From Pardosa pseudoannulata (Eukaryota > Arthropoda > Arachnida > Araneae > Lycosidae), in the NCBI GenBank assembly GCA_032207245.1, contig CM063506.1, positions 19,433,956 through 19,497,955 of the forward strand: 64,000 bases of DNA, written 5' to 3'. Position 1 is the stretch's first letter; every line of letters starts with the position of its first letter. The position numbers and the translations under genes were made by a program. Shown in pieces: positions 49,400-59,909 of the stretch. The notes under the pieces were generated by a model that made no database searches, was not told where the DNA came from, and saw nothing but the letters and a program-made list of their open reading frames with translations.

Positions 49400-49848
49400 A
49401 GAAGGAAACAGCGAATCTGTAGTAGAACTTTTACTATATTTAAAGCTAGATAAAAGACATCTTTCTCTGAATGGAGAAGAGTAATGAATAGTACATGAAA
49501 ACACTTGTGATTACAGAGTTAGGCCCTCACATCAAGATATGAGACAAATTCTTCCTAAGAGAGAATAGCTTAGTCATAAATATTAACAATCAGAAAGGAA
49601 CTTAGATCATTGAAAAAGTGAGCCATTCACCAGGAACAACTGGAAAATGTGACAAGTGGACAGAAAATTAGCATTTATTTCAGAGTTAGCTTTGGGCGAT
49701 AGGTAAAAAGAATTTTAAGTCGGTATACACTCCTTTAAATAAGATATTAGATAGCTGAGAAAATTGATATGAAAGGATAAGAATGGTAAAATGAGAATCT
49801 TAAAAAGATGTTTAAAGTGTAATAATTTTTATATATTACGTATATATA
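49400..49848 (-). mobile_element. Degraded LTR, same family as 58104-58690
   Basis: Plus-strand blocks TAAAAGACATCTTTC, AGGAACTTAGATCATTGAAA, AACTGGAAAATGTG, GTGGACAGAAAATTAGCA, AGAATTTTAAGTCGGTATAC and GTGTAATAATTTTTATATAT occur in the same order as in the 23900 copy and in the reverse of the 58104 copy. It ends in an AT microsatellite. Truncated, with no internal region. Confidence 0.68.
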
Positions 49849-52800
49849 TTTATTAACCTTATCTTAAAAAATTTTATGCAAACAAAACAATAGAAAAGAA
49901 TCATTCCGTCTCAATATTCTTTTAATATTTTAATTTATTTGGAAGCATTTATATGTCCATGTTCAGAAAAACTGGAAACATCATTGGTGTAATACTGGTG
50001 TCTCAACATTCAAATTTTATCTTCTAAGTTTTTGTATATTTTGTCAGTTTTCTTGTTTAAAATTTATCTGTGATTCTATTATTCATGTTACTGTGTGTTT
50101 ACTAAAGTTACCCGTAATTTATGTCATATCTACTAAAGTTATTTGCACGGGACTAAACAAAGTTATTTTGTGTACAGTTGAACTTATGCTGCGACTTTCA
50201 ACTTACTGTAGTCTTTTTTGTCATTGTCTGTAGTGTGTGGTCAATGTCAAAAATAGATTTATATATCCATCCATATTTTGTATTGATGGTACTTTAAGCA
50301 AATTTGATAAATGACTTTATAAAATTAATAAAATTATTGTGCTTTTAGAATAAAAAGTTTTTATGTGATTTTTTTTTTTTAATTTTGAATCAGAATTTAT
50401 ATCAGTTCTTTTTATTCTGTAAATTAACATAAGTTATAAAGTAAAGTTACATTTACCTATTTTTTAATTAAATTATTGTGTAAATTTTATCATATAAAGC
50501 CCAGGTTTAGTATTTTACTAAACATTAGCTATTTAATATTTTAGGATTAATCTTTTGTATATATTCAGTACTTATCAAGACTGACAAAATCGAGAAATTT
50601 TTTAAAAAATTCCGTTTTATGTATGAAATAAATTTTTTGGCTTGTATTTTCATACATAAAAATTGGTTAGTGTACAGATGTCATTAAAAAAAATTCTGTG
50701 AAATTTTCAAATGGCAGTGTACTGTAAAAGAAGTACACCTATATTTATTTGTGATTTTCTTCTTCCTTTTTATATTAGTTTTTTATAATCATTACTTTTC
50801 TATTATTGTATAAATACATTTTTAACATGCTACAAATGCTGTTGTTTGATGTACTGGATTTAAAAACATGTTGGTGTTGTTATAAATTCAGTGTATATCA
50901 TAGACACAAGTGTGGGGAGGTGCCATTATTCTATCCTTATTGCTGTTAAAAAAAATAAATGGTGCTTGTTAAGTTTTCTAATATTGGTCTCATTTTTTCT
51001 GTTAACCTAGTTGGGTTTTTTTAATGCACAATGCCTTTTAATTACGTACCATTATTTTTAAAGCTGTTAGAACTAATGTTGCTGTACATAATTTTAGATT
51101 TTTTTATTTTAAAAAAATATATTTTTGTAATTGTTAAATTTAAAAAATTATCTGTATGTATAAAATGTATTGTAGTTGTATATAGTGATTTAATACTGTT
51201 TTTGTACGGATATATTTTTATACTGTGTAATTGTATAGGCTGTTTTATTGCAGATCAGTTATTTCTTAGCAAATACCTCTTTTTTAAGAGATAGATATGT
51301 TGATGTATGTGATAATCACAGTGTGTTGGTTCTTTTGTTTTAAGAAGAAATTTCTTTAAATAGTACTTTGAAACTCATTGTAAAATTATAATCTTAAGAA
51401 TTATTTTTCCCCTTTTGATTTAGAAACTTCTTGGGAATAATATTTAGATCATATGAATATGTTATGCATGTAAAAAATAACACAACTAAAACATCATCTG
51501 CAGATAGGGCATAATTTGTTCCATTTAAACATATTAAGCTCTCATTATTAAGTGCCTTAAAATGTAAATATATAATTATTAAAAAAAAGTTATTTCAGAT
51601 TTATTTTTATTTAAAACTCAAATTAAATAATTATCCTAAAAAATAAAATCCTTGGGTTTGAATTAAATCTTTATATTTATAATAATTTATGTTCATGTTA
51701 TATACATGAATACTTGATGCAGTTTAGATTAAACAATTCCTTATGTAGGCAAATTATTAACAATAAAATAAAACAGTACTATTTATTTTTCATCTTATAT
51801 GGCATTTTTGAGTTGTAGAGTATTAAATCAATTCTAGTTACCTCTAAATCCTTATTATAAATAAAATTGTTTTTAAAGAACAAATATTTGTTTTCAGAAA
51901 TGCTTATGAACAATTGCTATTCTTCTATTTATTCTTATTTCACACTGCTTAATGGACTAGTCACTTTTCTGAAAATATTTTTTGTACATTTTTTGATGTA
52001 ATTTGAGTATTATTTTGTAATTTTCCTCATAAATTTGTACTTTACTTTAAATCATTTTTAAAAATAAATTTATTCAATAAAATGAAATTATGAATGTTTC
52101 TTTTATTAAGGTGACTAACGTATTGTGTTTTAATGAATATTGCAAAAGAGATTTAAATAGATAAAAGAACTACATTTAGTTATTTACTATAAATACTTTT
52201 GGTATACTGCAAACATTATTTTGTCCTTTGGGTGTAAGTTACTTTTACATCAGACTTAATATTGATTTGAATTGCATAGAAAGAAATGTATAGTTTGTGT
52301 AAATACTTTTCTCCCAGAGAGTTTTCAAATGACCTGAAATGCAGAAAGAAGTTTATTTCATTGTCAATTAGTTGCTGCTTAATAGTGTTAAATACCTCTT
52401 TACTAAATAATCAATTTCAAATGTATAATGGAAATGTTGTGTACAAGAAATTGTTTTGCTTTTACTCAAATGATTCTTTAACTCTCAATAAAAACCCCTT
52501 TTAACATCTGCATTTAAACACCAGTAAATTCCCAACAGTGGCTACATTGCCATATAATCAAATACTTTAAAGTTACCTTTAAAATTAACCTTAAAGTTAC
52601 CCTCTAAATAGTAACCACTCAAGAAATTCTAAAGTGAAGGTTTTCATTTTAAAAATACAAATAAATAACACCCATATCATATGCATGTATGATTTTCATT
52701 TAAAGAAATTTTTACAGTTGTTGCTAGGGGCTCTTTTCTGTTAAATTCCAATCCTTTTTTAGTAGTTTTGTTCTAATTCTATTAGTCTTGATTTCAACTG

Positions 52801-53256
52801 ACTTCATAAGAATTATTTAGCGAGTACATTGTAACAAATTAGTTAATTTAGGGTAGATCTCTATTCACAATAAATTTCTAATAATTCTCAAGTTTAGAAA
52901 TAAAATTAAGAGTTTAGCTAGTCTTTGAAATTTAGAATTGATTTTTGATTGCTCTGAACCAGTCCTTTCTAGGTATTTTCCCATATATTTCAGGAGAAAT
53001 ATGAGGAACTTCAGAATAATGTATATGAAGAATTTTTTGTTTTAGTGAAGTGTACATTGTATAGTGCCTAATTTCATTTAAAGGGCACTATTAAAAGTTT
53101 CAGGAGTTTCTTCTAAAAATAGAGAATATCCTCCCTTTCCCCCAACAAATAAAATCATAACTTGTTTGAACATCTACCTTTAATTATAGGATTTGAATTA
53201 TATCAGTTTGTCAAGTAGATATTAAAAGTCTCCTTACTCTCCCCTTCTCTTTTAAG

Positions 53257-53290
<34 letters not shown>

Positions 53291-54437
53291 ACAAACTAAT
53301 CAGATATCATGTGTAGTTTTAATGCATGCTGAGATAAGTAAAAAAATTTGTACTACTTTGAAAATGCACTAAAGAGTATTTTTCAATGAAATATTCACAT
53401 TTAACACACAGAGTTGTAAACCAATATGTCAAAGAAATATTTGTCCCATAGATTGTGGAGAGGGCAGGTCTTGAAAAAATGGGGCTATTTCTATTACACA
53501 TAGATAAAACAAGCAAGAATATAAATACCTTATGCAGAATTATCATTGTGCCTAAGATGTAGCCTGAGAGGAGGGGAGGGCTCGCTGGGCTTGTGACTTG
53601 CACCCAAAATTCTGGATTTTATTTTCTTGCATTTTAACATTGAAATAAAAGTACATTTTCAAATATAGAATTTTTGTAATGCATATTTATTCAAAATTTT
53701 ATTTCTATATAAAAAGTTTTATAAATATAAATCATTTAATTTTTAAATAGTTTTTCTTAAATTTTCTTCTACATTTTAAAGTTTTTTGCTCCAGATTGTT
53801 TTAGACATTTATTGAAACATAGATTATACATGGACTTTGTAGATATATATAATATTAAATTTTGTATAGTTTTTGAATACTATTGTTAATATTAAATACT
53901 TTTAGATTGTATGCAATTTATTACTAAATTTTATATTTGTTTTTTAGTTAAAAAAAATAGGGAAATATAGAATTGGTACAGTTCAGTTTGCACCTCTTTT
54001 ACAAAATTGCATCCTATCTATGGTTATGTATTGTGCTACCACATGTCTAAATACAAATTTACAAATTACACCAATTTACAAAGATTAGAGGTTGATTTAG
54101 CTAATCAATGGTTATGAAAAGATTTTTGAAAATAGATCAGAGTTTGTGATCCATAGTCAAGCTGCAGGATTTGAGTTGGTCAATACTATTTTAAAGAATT
54201 TATTTTTAATTTCAGGCCAAATAACCCCTCTCCTCTCCCAAAATTTACAAACAAAAGACTTTAATTCAGCTTTCAAATTTTTGAAGGCTCTTATAATATG
54301 AATGTTATTTTTCTTGAACAATGATTGAGTTTGATTTTCTTTCATGTCATCAAGTAAACACTCATTTCAACAAGTTTGACATGACTAATTATAGGTAGGA
54401 GTCAAGATTAGATAAGCAAGCAACAGAAGATAGGAGG

Positions 54438-54439
<2 letters not shown>
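49849..54439. other. Intergenic AT-rich DNA, no supported gene
   Basis: Open frames at 51031-51294 (plus), 52286-52504 (plus) and 53319-53603 (minus) are composed of codons expected from random AT-rich DNA or lack any domain I know. A poly-T tract lies near 53260-53283. Confidence 0.55.

Positions 54440-54496
<57 letters not shown>
54440..54496 (+). repeat. (TA)n microsatellite
   Basis: Uninterrupted TA repeat of about 57 bp. Confidence 0.92.
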
Positions 54497-54503
<7 letters not shown>

Positions 54504-54924
54504 TGATCTGGCTTCACATATTATTATTGCTTTTGTATTAAAGTGGGATCTAAATCATTTGAAAAAAATTTATTTTCTCCCCATATTTTCCATGCTACTT
54601 TGATTTTTTAAATATTTTTTATATTTCTAAATGCCAGTACATGGAACTTGATAATTTAATAACTGAAGCATAGAGGCTGAATCTCTTAACAACATGCATA
54701 TTCCATTTGACATTTATAATGTTTAATATCCATGTGACATCTGGGTATTAAATAGAATTTGTGTGCTATTAGATTGGTAACATACATCAATGGGGAGCAT
54801 CAGTATGAAAATTAATCATGTTGTGTGCATTGTGTAAATGGTTAATTGTAATTGAAATTTCTGGATTCTGTTTCCACAGAAAACAATTTATAACTGGTTT
54901 CTGAAATTAAACCTTCCTTTAGCT

Positions 54925-55400
54925 CACTGTGCTCTTTTACTCCTGTAGAGTACACAAGTAATCTGGATAGCCAAGCATAATAGTGAAATTTTGTCCTGTT
55001 ACTCATACCGACCCATTAGTCTGGTCAGTTCTTGGGAAGAAACTCTTAGATAAGCTTATGTACAATCAGCTACAGCACCTTGTTGAAAGCAGAGTTCAAG
55101 TGAACTCCAATTTAATTTCTAGAAGCATAGGAATGTCAGGAATGCATTTCTATCCCATGCAATTTCTCCCATCTGTTACCTATTTATATTGGTTCTATCT
55201 ATTACTGGGGTAGAGGTTGTAGCCCTGTGAGTCTCTCCTCTCAGCATGCTGTTGGGTTGCTGTCCTTCAACTCCCTTCAGTATAATGTGGTTTAGTTCAC
55301 TTCATCACATTAAATTTGTGAATTTATCTTTCATCTTGGGCCAAGGAAAAGTAAGTGCATTTTTGAGTGATTATTTAAAGAGAATTAAGATACCTATAGA
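54925..55400 (+). pseudogene. Non-LTR retrotransposon (LINE) reverse transcriptase fragment
   Basis: A plus-strand frame reads STQVIWIAKHNSEILSCYSY then RPISLVSS and, after a one-base shift, LGKKLLDKLMYNQLQHLVES. This is the early RT motif of Jockey/CR1-like elements (W-x(n)-IPKPxK...SYRPISLLSxLGKxxEKLxxxRLxxxL). Downstream pieces such as GKVSAFLSDYLKRIKI resemble the later RT SFLSDR region. Multiple stops and frameshifts; the FADD catalytic box was not found. A short 5'- and 3'-truncated relic. Confidence 0.72.
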
Positions 55401-55964
55401 ATTATCACAACGTGACCTCACCAAAATTAATTTGCAAACAATAGCTCTGTTACCATAGCAGTTGACTAGATTTTCATTTGAAAACATCGCAAAATTTAAG
55501 CCAAAAAAACAAGCCAAATAAAAATAGTTAACATTAAGTACTGCATGAAGTATATCTAATCAATGGCTTGTATTATCTTAACATTTTAAGTACTATTTCA
55601 TGAACTTAGTTAAAGTATTTAATTATTTTAGAACGTAATTAAAAGAAATAATCTCAAATCATAACAAAATGTAGTCGAGCGTTCCATTTCCATATGCATT
55701 TGATCTCCGAATAATTTTACCTGGTTCCATCAGGTTCAAGTCAACCATTTTGGAATGTATCACTCACAAACACATACAAAGAATTAAATATAAATAAGTA
55801 AACAGATAATATATTCATCACCAATTACATGGGAGAATTCCCAATCATTGGCTTGCTGAGCAAAAAGAACAAGCCAATTTGTAGCCATGAAGCTTTCAAA
55901 GAAAATGAAGTCCAACATTGGGGAACTTCACACTTATTGACGATTAAAAAGCACCAGTTTTACT

Positions 55965-55965
<1 letters not shown>

Positions 55966-56009
<44 letters not shown>
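55966..56009 (+). repeat. Poly-T tract (44)
   Basis: Longest homopolymer in the window. It could be the reversed poly-A tail of a retroposed sequence to its left (about 55600-55965), but I cannot identify one. Confidence 0.9.
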
Positions 56010-56013
<4 letters not shown>

Positions 56014-56189
56014 GGACAACAGCTCTGCATCAAATGCTTCAAGATTATACACATTAGTCGTCATTGTAGAATCCAAATTGAGTGAATCAAAGATGATTTT
56101 GTTCCCATGAGACTATGTATCAGAACTTTTTGGGAAGTAAGAGTGGAACTTGATCATTTAAGTTAGCTTGAAAACACACTAGTAGCAAT

Positions 56190-56425
56190 TAAATTATTGC
56201 AGAAGCAATACCGTTTTCCCCGGACACCTAAATATGCGGACAGAAAATTAGTATTAACCCCAGCATTAGTTTTGAGAGATGGATTAAAAAATTAAGTCAG
56301 AGGACACTTCCTTATCTAATATATTATGGTTTGGAAATTAGTAGGTATTAAAATGGGATGGGGAAAAGAGAATTTTAGATATATATCTTAGGGGTAATAA
56401 TTTTCAATATATTACTTGTATATGT
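56190..56425 (-). mobile_element. Partial LTR facing the next LTR
   Basis: Plus-strand blocks GCGGACAGAAAATTAGTATT, AGAGATGGATTAAAAAATTA and GGGGTAATAATTTTCAATAT match the family at 23900 and 49400, in minus orientation. Its terminus lies about 10 bp from the start of the plus-orientation copy at 56433, giving two LTR ends face to face across a GT/AT microsatellite. Confidence 0.62.
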
Positions 56426-56432
56426 GTGTATG

Positions 56433-56885
56433 CATATATATATATCGAAATTATTATACTTAAACTATCTCTAACACATTTCCCAAAGCTTTATCAGCAA
56501 TAGATGTAAATTTTCTGCCCACTCTCCATATTTTCCAGCTGTCTCTGGTTCTCTTTTCAATGATGTAAGGTCCCTTTTCTTATTAATAACGCCGACTAAA
56601 CAACATTCTCTTGGTGATTCGTCTCGCTCTGAGGTCCATCCCTGTTCCAGCAAGTGTTTCAATGTACATTCTTACTTGCCGTTGACTGTGTGAAGATTTT
56701 CTTAGCAGCTCCTTAATAAATATTTGAGTTGTTCTCAGAATTGAGTGTTTTCTTTCAATGAGCTAGTGCTGCCTTATTTTATAAGTTATTTGCTTTGGAT
56801 TCTCCTTATCTAGTAGCCTGGACAAGTAAAAAGAATAGGGGCAATAATTCGATGTGACCGGCCGTATTAAATCGCCGTGGTTACA
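56433..56885 (+). mobile_element. Left LTR of an LTR-bounded unit
   Basis: Colinear with 58104-58690 on the same strand. Shared blocks include AACACATTTCCCAAAGCTTT, CCACTCTCCATATTTTCCAG, TCCTTAATAAATATT (polyadenylation signal), TTTGGATTCTCCTT, GATGTGACCGGC and the end ATCGCCGTGGTTACA. The left terminus is blurred by a microsatellite. With the copy at 58104 it forms a direct-repeat pair around a 1.2-kb interior. Confidence 0.75.
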
Positions 56886-58103
56886 TTTTAGCCGGCAAGA
56901 TTCTTCCACGCGGGATATTACATTTTTAGTCGACAGGACTTTACTTGCACTGGAAACTACTTCCGAGGTAGGCTATTTCTTCGTGGACTGTAGCGAATTT
57001 ATTTTTTTTATACCCGCTGAGAATTCTGATCATTTCCAGTTTTTCCTTCTGCTTGATGTTGCACCTGTCTCTTGGATTTAATACTGCTGGAAGAGTCAAA
57101 ACTGTAAATGTCAAACACAAACAACTATTTCCTACCAAGCAAACTCTGATCTTTACTACTTACTCTGGATTAATTCCATCCTAAACTATGGCAGCTACCC
57201 ACCGTCTGCAGAAAGAATTACAAAAACTCCGAAAAGCCAATTTGATTGCTTCCCTGACATCTGCATCGAAATCCCTACAATGCGCTTTCCGCATCGAGAT
57301 CACCGAGTTCCCTTTCAAGCCACTAAAAGAATTCTTCGGGACTAGGATATATCAACCCATCGATTTTCCAGACCATGCTACAGAATCTTATTCTCACTGA
57401 AATCTGAAGTGAAATTAGAAAAAAAAGTTTCAAAATGTTCGCAAATATAAAATTTTAAAAAGTTAAAGAATAATTTAATTTCTCTTTGATGAGTTAAACT
57501 TAAGAGTTTTGACCAGGTTAGGACTAGCATGATACGTCACAGGTTACTCCTGATCTTGTCCAATGTTTTGAGGGAACATATTCCATATTTTAATAAATTT
57601 GGAGAACCCTAGGGTTCTCCGAATTTCCCCCAAACAGCACACACTTTCCCAAATTGTGACAGGCCTGTGTCAAAAGCAATAGGTAGGTAAGCAATGGGCA
57701 TCGCCTCCCACAGTGGGATGAGCTTTTTATCGTTTTATGTGAGCACCCTCATGGTCACTAATAATTTTTTTACGTTGGTCACTACAGAGGACAGCCATTT
57801 TTCCTTCTCCAAATATTTTTGTCTGTAAAGTTAAGTTCTACTAAGACGAAATTTCTATTTTTTTTTTGGAGTTAATATTTTACAGGGAAAATATTAAATC
57901 ATATCAGGATAAATTTTTTTAAAAACGTGTTTACTGAAAACTTTTATTTGTGTGTTATATTATTATTATTTTTGTTTATAATTTTCATGTTATAATTTTA
58001 TTATTTTTCTTAATAATTTTGATAGTTATATTTTTATACTATTGTTATATATTGTGAAAATATCACCAAGACGATTTTCTCTTTTTTCGGGGATGGGAAA
58101 ATC
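56886..58103 (+). mobile_element. Interior of the LTR-bounded unit
   Basis: 1218 bp between two same-strand LTRs, less AT-rich in its first half than the surroundings. It lacks gag, protease, RT and integrase frames, so any mobility would depend on another element. GGGGATGGGAAAATC immediately before the right LTR looks like a polypurine tract. A convincing tRNA primer site after the left LTR was not identified. It carries an E2-like fragment at 57188-57400. Confidence 0.6.
57188..57400 (+). pseudogene. UBE2L3-like ubiquitin-conjugating (E2) fragment, 70 codons, internally deleted
   Basis: The frame starts MAATHRLQKELQKLRKANL, the start of UBE2L3/UbcH7-type E2 enzymes (MA-xRLxKELxxLRK). It later has CAFRIEITEFPFKPLKEFFG followed by TRIYQPID, matching [20 protein letters not shown] then NFKTRIYHPNID. 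The intervening part (about 25-30 residues of the E2 core) is replaced by unrelated sequence. Everything after the first beta-meander is missing, including the HPN-CLP active-site cysteine. It cannot be a working E2. The lack of introns across this span suggests a processed or captured copy. It lies between two LTRs of the same orientation. The family match is by eye but strong. Confidence 0.8.
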
Positions 58104-58690
58104 TGTAATATATCAAAAATGTTATATTTAAACTATCTCTTTGAAAACCTCCTCTCTCCCATTCTAATTCCTTAAAATCTATTTTCCTAGCCACACAATA
58201 TCGTAAATGGGTGTTCTCGACTTAAAATTCTTCCAACACATTTCCCAAAGCTTTATCTGCAATAGATACACATTTTATGCCCACTCTCCATATTTTCCAG
58301 CTCTCTCCGGTTCTCTTTTCAATGATCTAAGCTCCCTTTTCTTATTAAAGCTCCGACTAAGCAACTTTCTCTTGGAAATTCATCTCAGCGTCTCGTTATC
58401 TGAGGTCCACGCTGAGATGAATTTCAGGGGTACCCCTGTTCCAGCATGTGTTTCGATGTACATTCTCTTGTCTGACGTTGACTGTTGAAGATGTCTTTTT
58501 AGCAGCTCCTCAATAAAGATTAAAGATTGAAGTTGTTCTCATAATTGCGTGTTCTCTTTCAATAACCATGACTGCTTTATACTTAATAAGTTATTTCCTT
58601 TGGATTCTCCTTGCCTAATAACACGGTCAAGTAAAAAGTATAGAGGCTATAATCTGATGTGACCGGCTATATTAAATCGCCGTGGTTACA
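58104..58690 (+). mobile_element. Right LTR of the LTR-bounded unit (best copy of the family)
   Basis: Starts TGTAATATATCAAAAATG and ends TCGCCGTGGTTACA, giving TGTAA...TTACA termini. Contains CTCCTCAATAAAGATTAAAG (polyadenylation signal) followed by a short U5. A small inverted duplication lies near 58375-58430 (GAAATTCATCTCAGCG ... CGCTGAGATGAATTTC). A CA microsatellite follows directly. 587 bp. Related truncated copies lie at 23900, 36836, 49400, 56190 and 56433. Confidence 0.78.
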
Positions 58691-59719
58691 CACACACACA
58701 CATATAAACATGCATACACATACCCAGTTATAGATATACATGGCAGGATTAAGAGCTTAGGAGGTTATAAGAACTAAGGGTCCATCTTAATTTTATATTC
58801 TTTTGTCATCTCTCTCACACTCTCTCTGTATCGTTCGAATTTTAGTATATGTACTGCCGAAGCAAGTGCGATACTTTAGTCATTTCAAGCATTATATTAA
58901 GAAAACACACGCAGTTGTAAGGACTAAATTCTTCTTATTTTCATTTGGTACTTATTCGTAAGACACTTTCTTATTAGCATATATTTAAATCAAAATGAAT
59001 TTTTTTTTCTGTAAACTAAATTTTTACATGTGCCTGAGGTTTTAAGATAAAAATTAAAAATTTATAAGAAATTGAAAAAATTGTAATGTTTTTCATGCTA
59101 TAAAATAATAAAAAATATGTTCATTTTAACTTTGATGTGCAAATTTATAATAAATGTTATTATTTATAGTAAAAGTTTGATGAACAGACTTTTAATTTTA
59201 TAAACTTTTTATTTCTGAAAGTTTATTTGGCAACATTATTTTCTTTTATTACATAACAGATAATGGCAACAGATTTCAAATCTTGTGTTTATATTTCTAC
59301 TTGGAGTGGGAATGTTAGAAAATTAAACGAACATTGCAAATATGAATTTGCAGTGCTTGTTTTTAATCCTTCTACCCTTTTAAAACCTGTAATGTAAAAT
59401 TTATTTTAGCGTTAATGGAATGTTAAATAGTATTTTTTTTCTTTATAGTCTTAATTTGCATCATCTCCTCACATTGTATTTATCGTACTAGTTTTTTGGT
59501 ATGTCAAAATGTAAGTTCAATTATTAACTATACATTTTCATTGTTTTAAAAATCTACATTAGTAAGTTGTTTGTTTCTGGAATTTATTATTAAAGAGATT
59601 GAATATTAAATCTCACTTATGCGATTATTTGTATTTATAATGATATACATTTTAATTGTACATGTACCATTTATCTTTTTCGTATAGTAATCTGTTTTAC
59701 TTATTTTTAAATAGCTAAC
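58691..59719. other. Region upstream of the third gene's first visible coding exon
   Basis: CA microsatellite, then AT-rich DNA with no coding signal. A splice-acceptor-like TTTTTAAATAG sits 5 bases before the ATG at 59720, so an upstream non-coding exon could exist to the left. Confidence 0.5.
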
Positions 59720-59909
59720 ATGGTCGGACGAAAAAAGAACACTAAGTGCCGAACAACTGATTCTGTATCATGCACTAATGTAGCATCAGCATCTGATATT
59801 GTGAAGTATCTTGTGAAACAACCTGATTCGGTTGAAGTAGACTGTAATGGAACAAATGCCTCTGTCCCTTGTCCTGATGCTGCTGCACTCCCATGTTCAA
59901 CTATTTCAG
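59720..59909 (+). CDS. Third gene, coding exon A (residues 1-63)
   Basis: 190 nt from an ATG with a plausible context (CTAACATGG) to a CAG|GTATAA donor. Encodes a polar, cysteine-containing N-terminus (VKYLVKQPDSVEVDCNGTNA in the middle). Ends with one base of a Gly codon. Confidence 0.6.

Noticed and set aside
51031..51294. 87-codon hydrophobic open frame
   Set aside because: Leu/Ile/Phe/Tyr-rich composition is what random AT-rich DNA gives; no conserved features.
53319..53603. 94-codon minus-strand open frame
   Set aside because: No recognisable domain, no splice signals that extend it, isolated in intergenic DNA; length is unsurprising for the window size.
56471..56662. 63-codon minus-strand open frame
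   Set aside because: It runs antisense through an LTR; other copies of the LTR break the frame.
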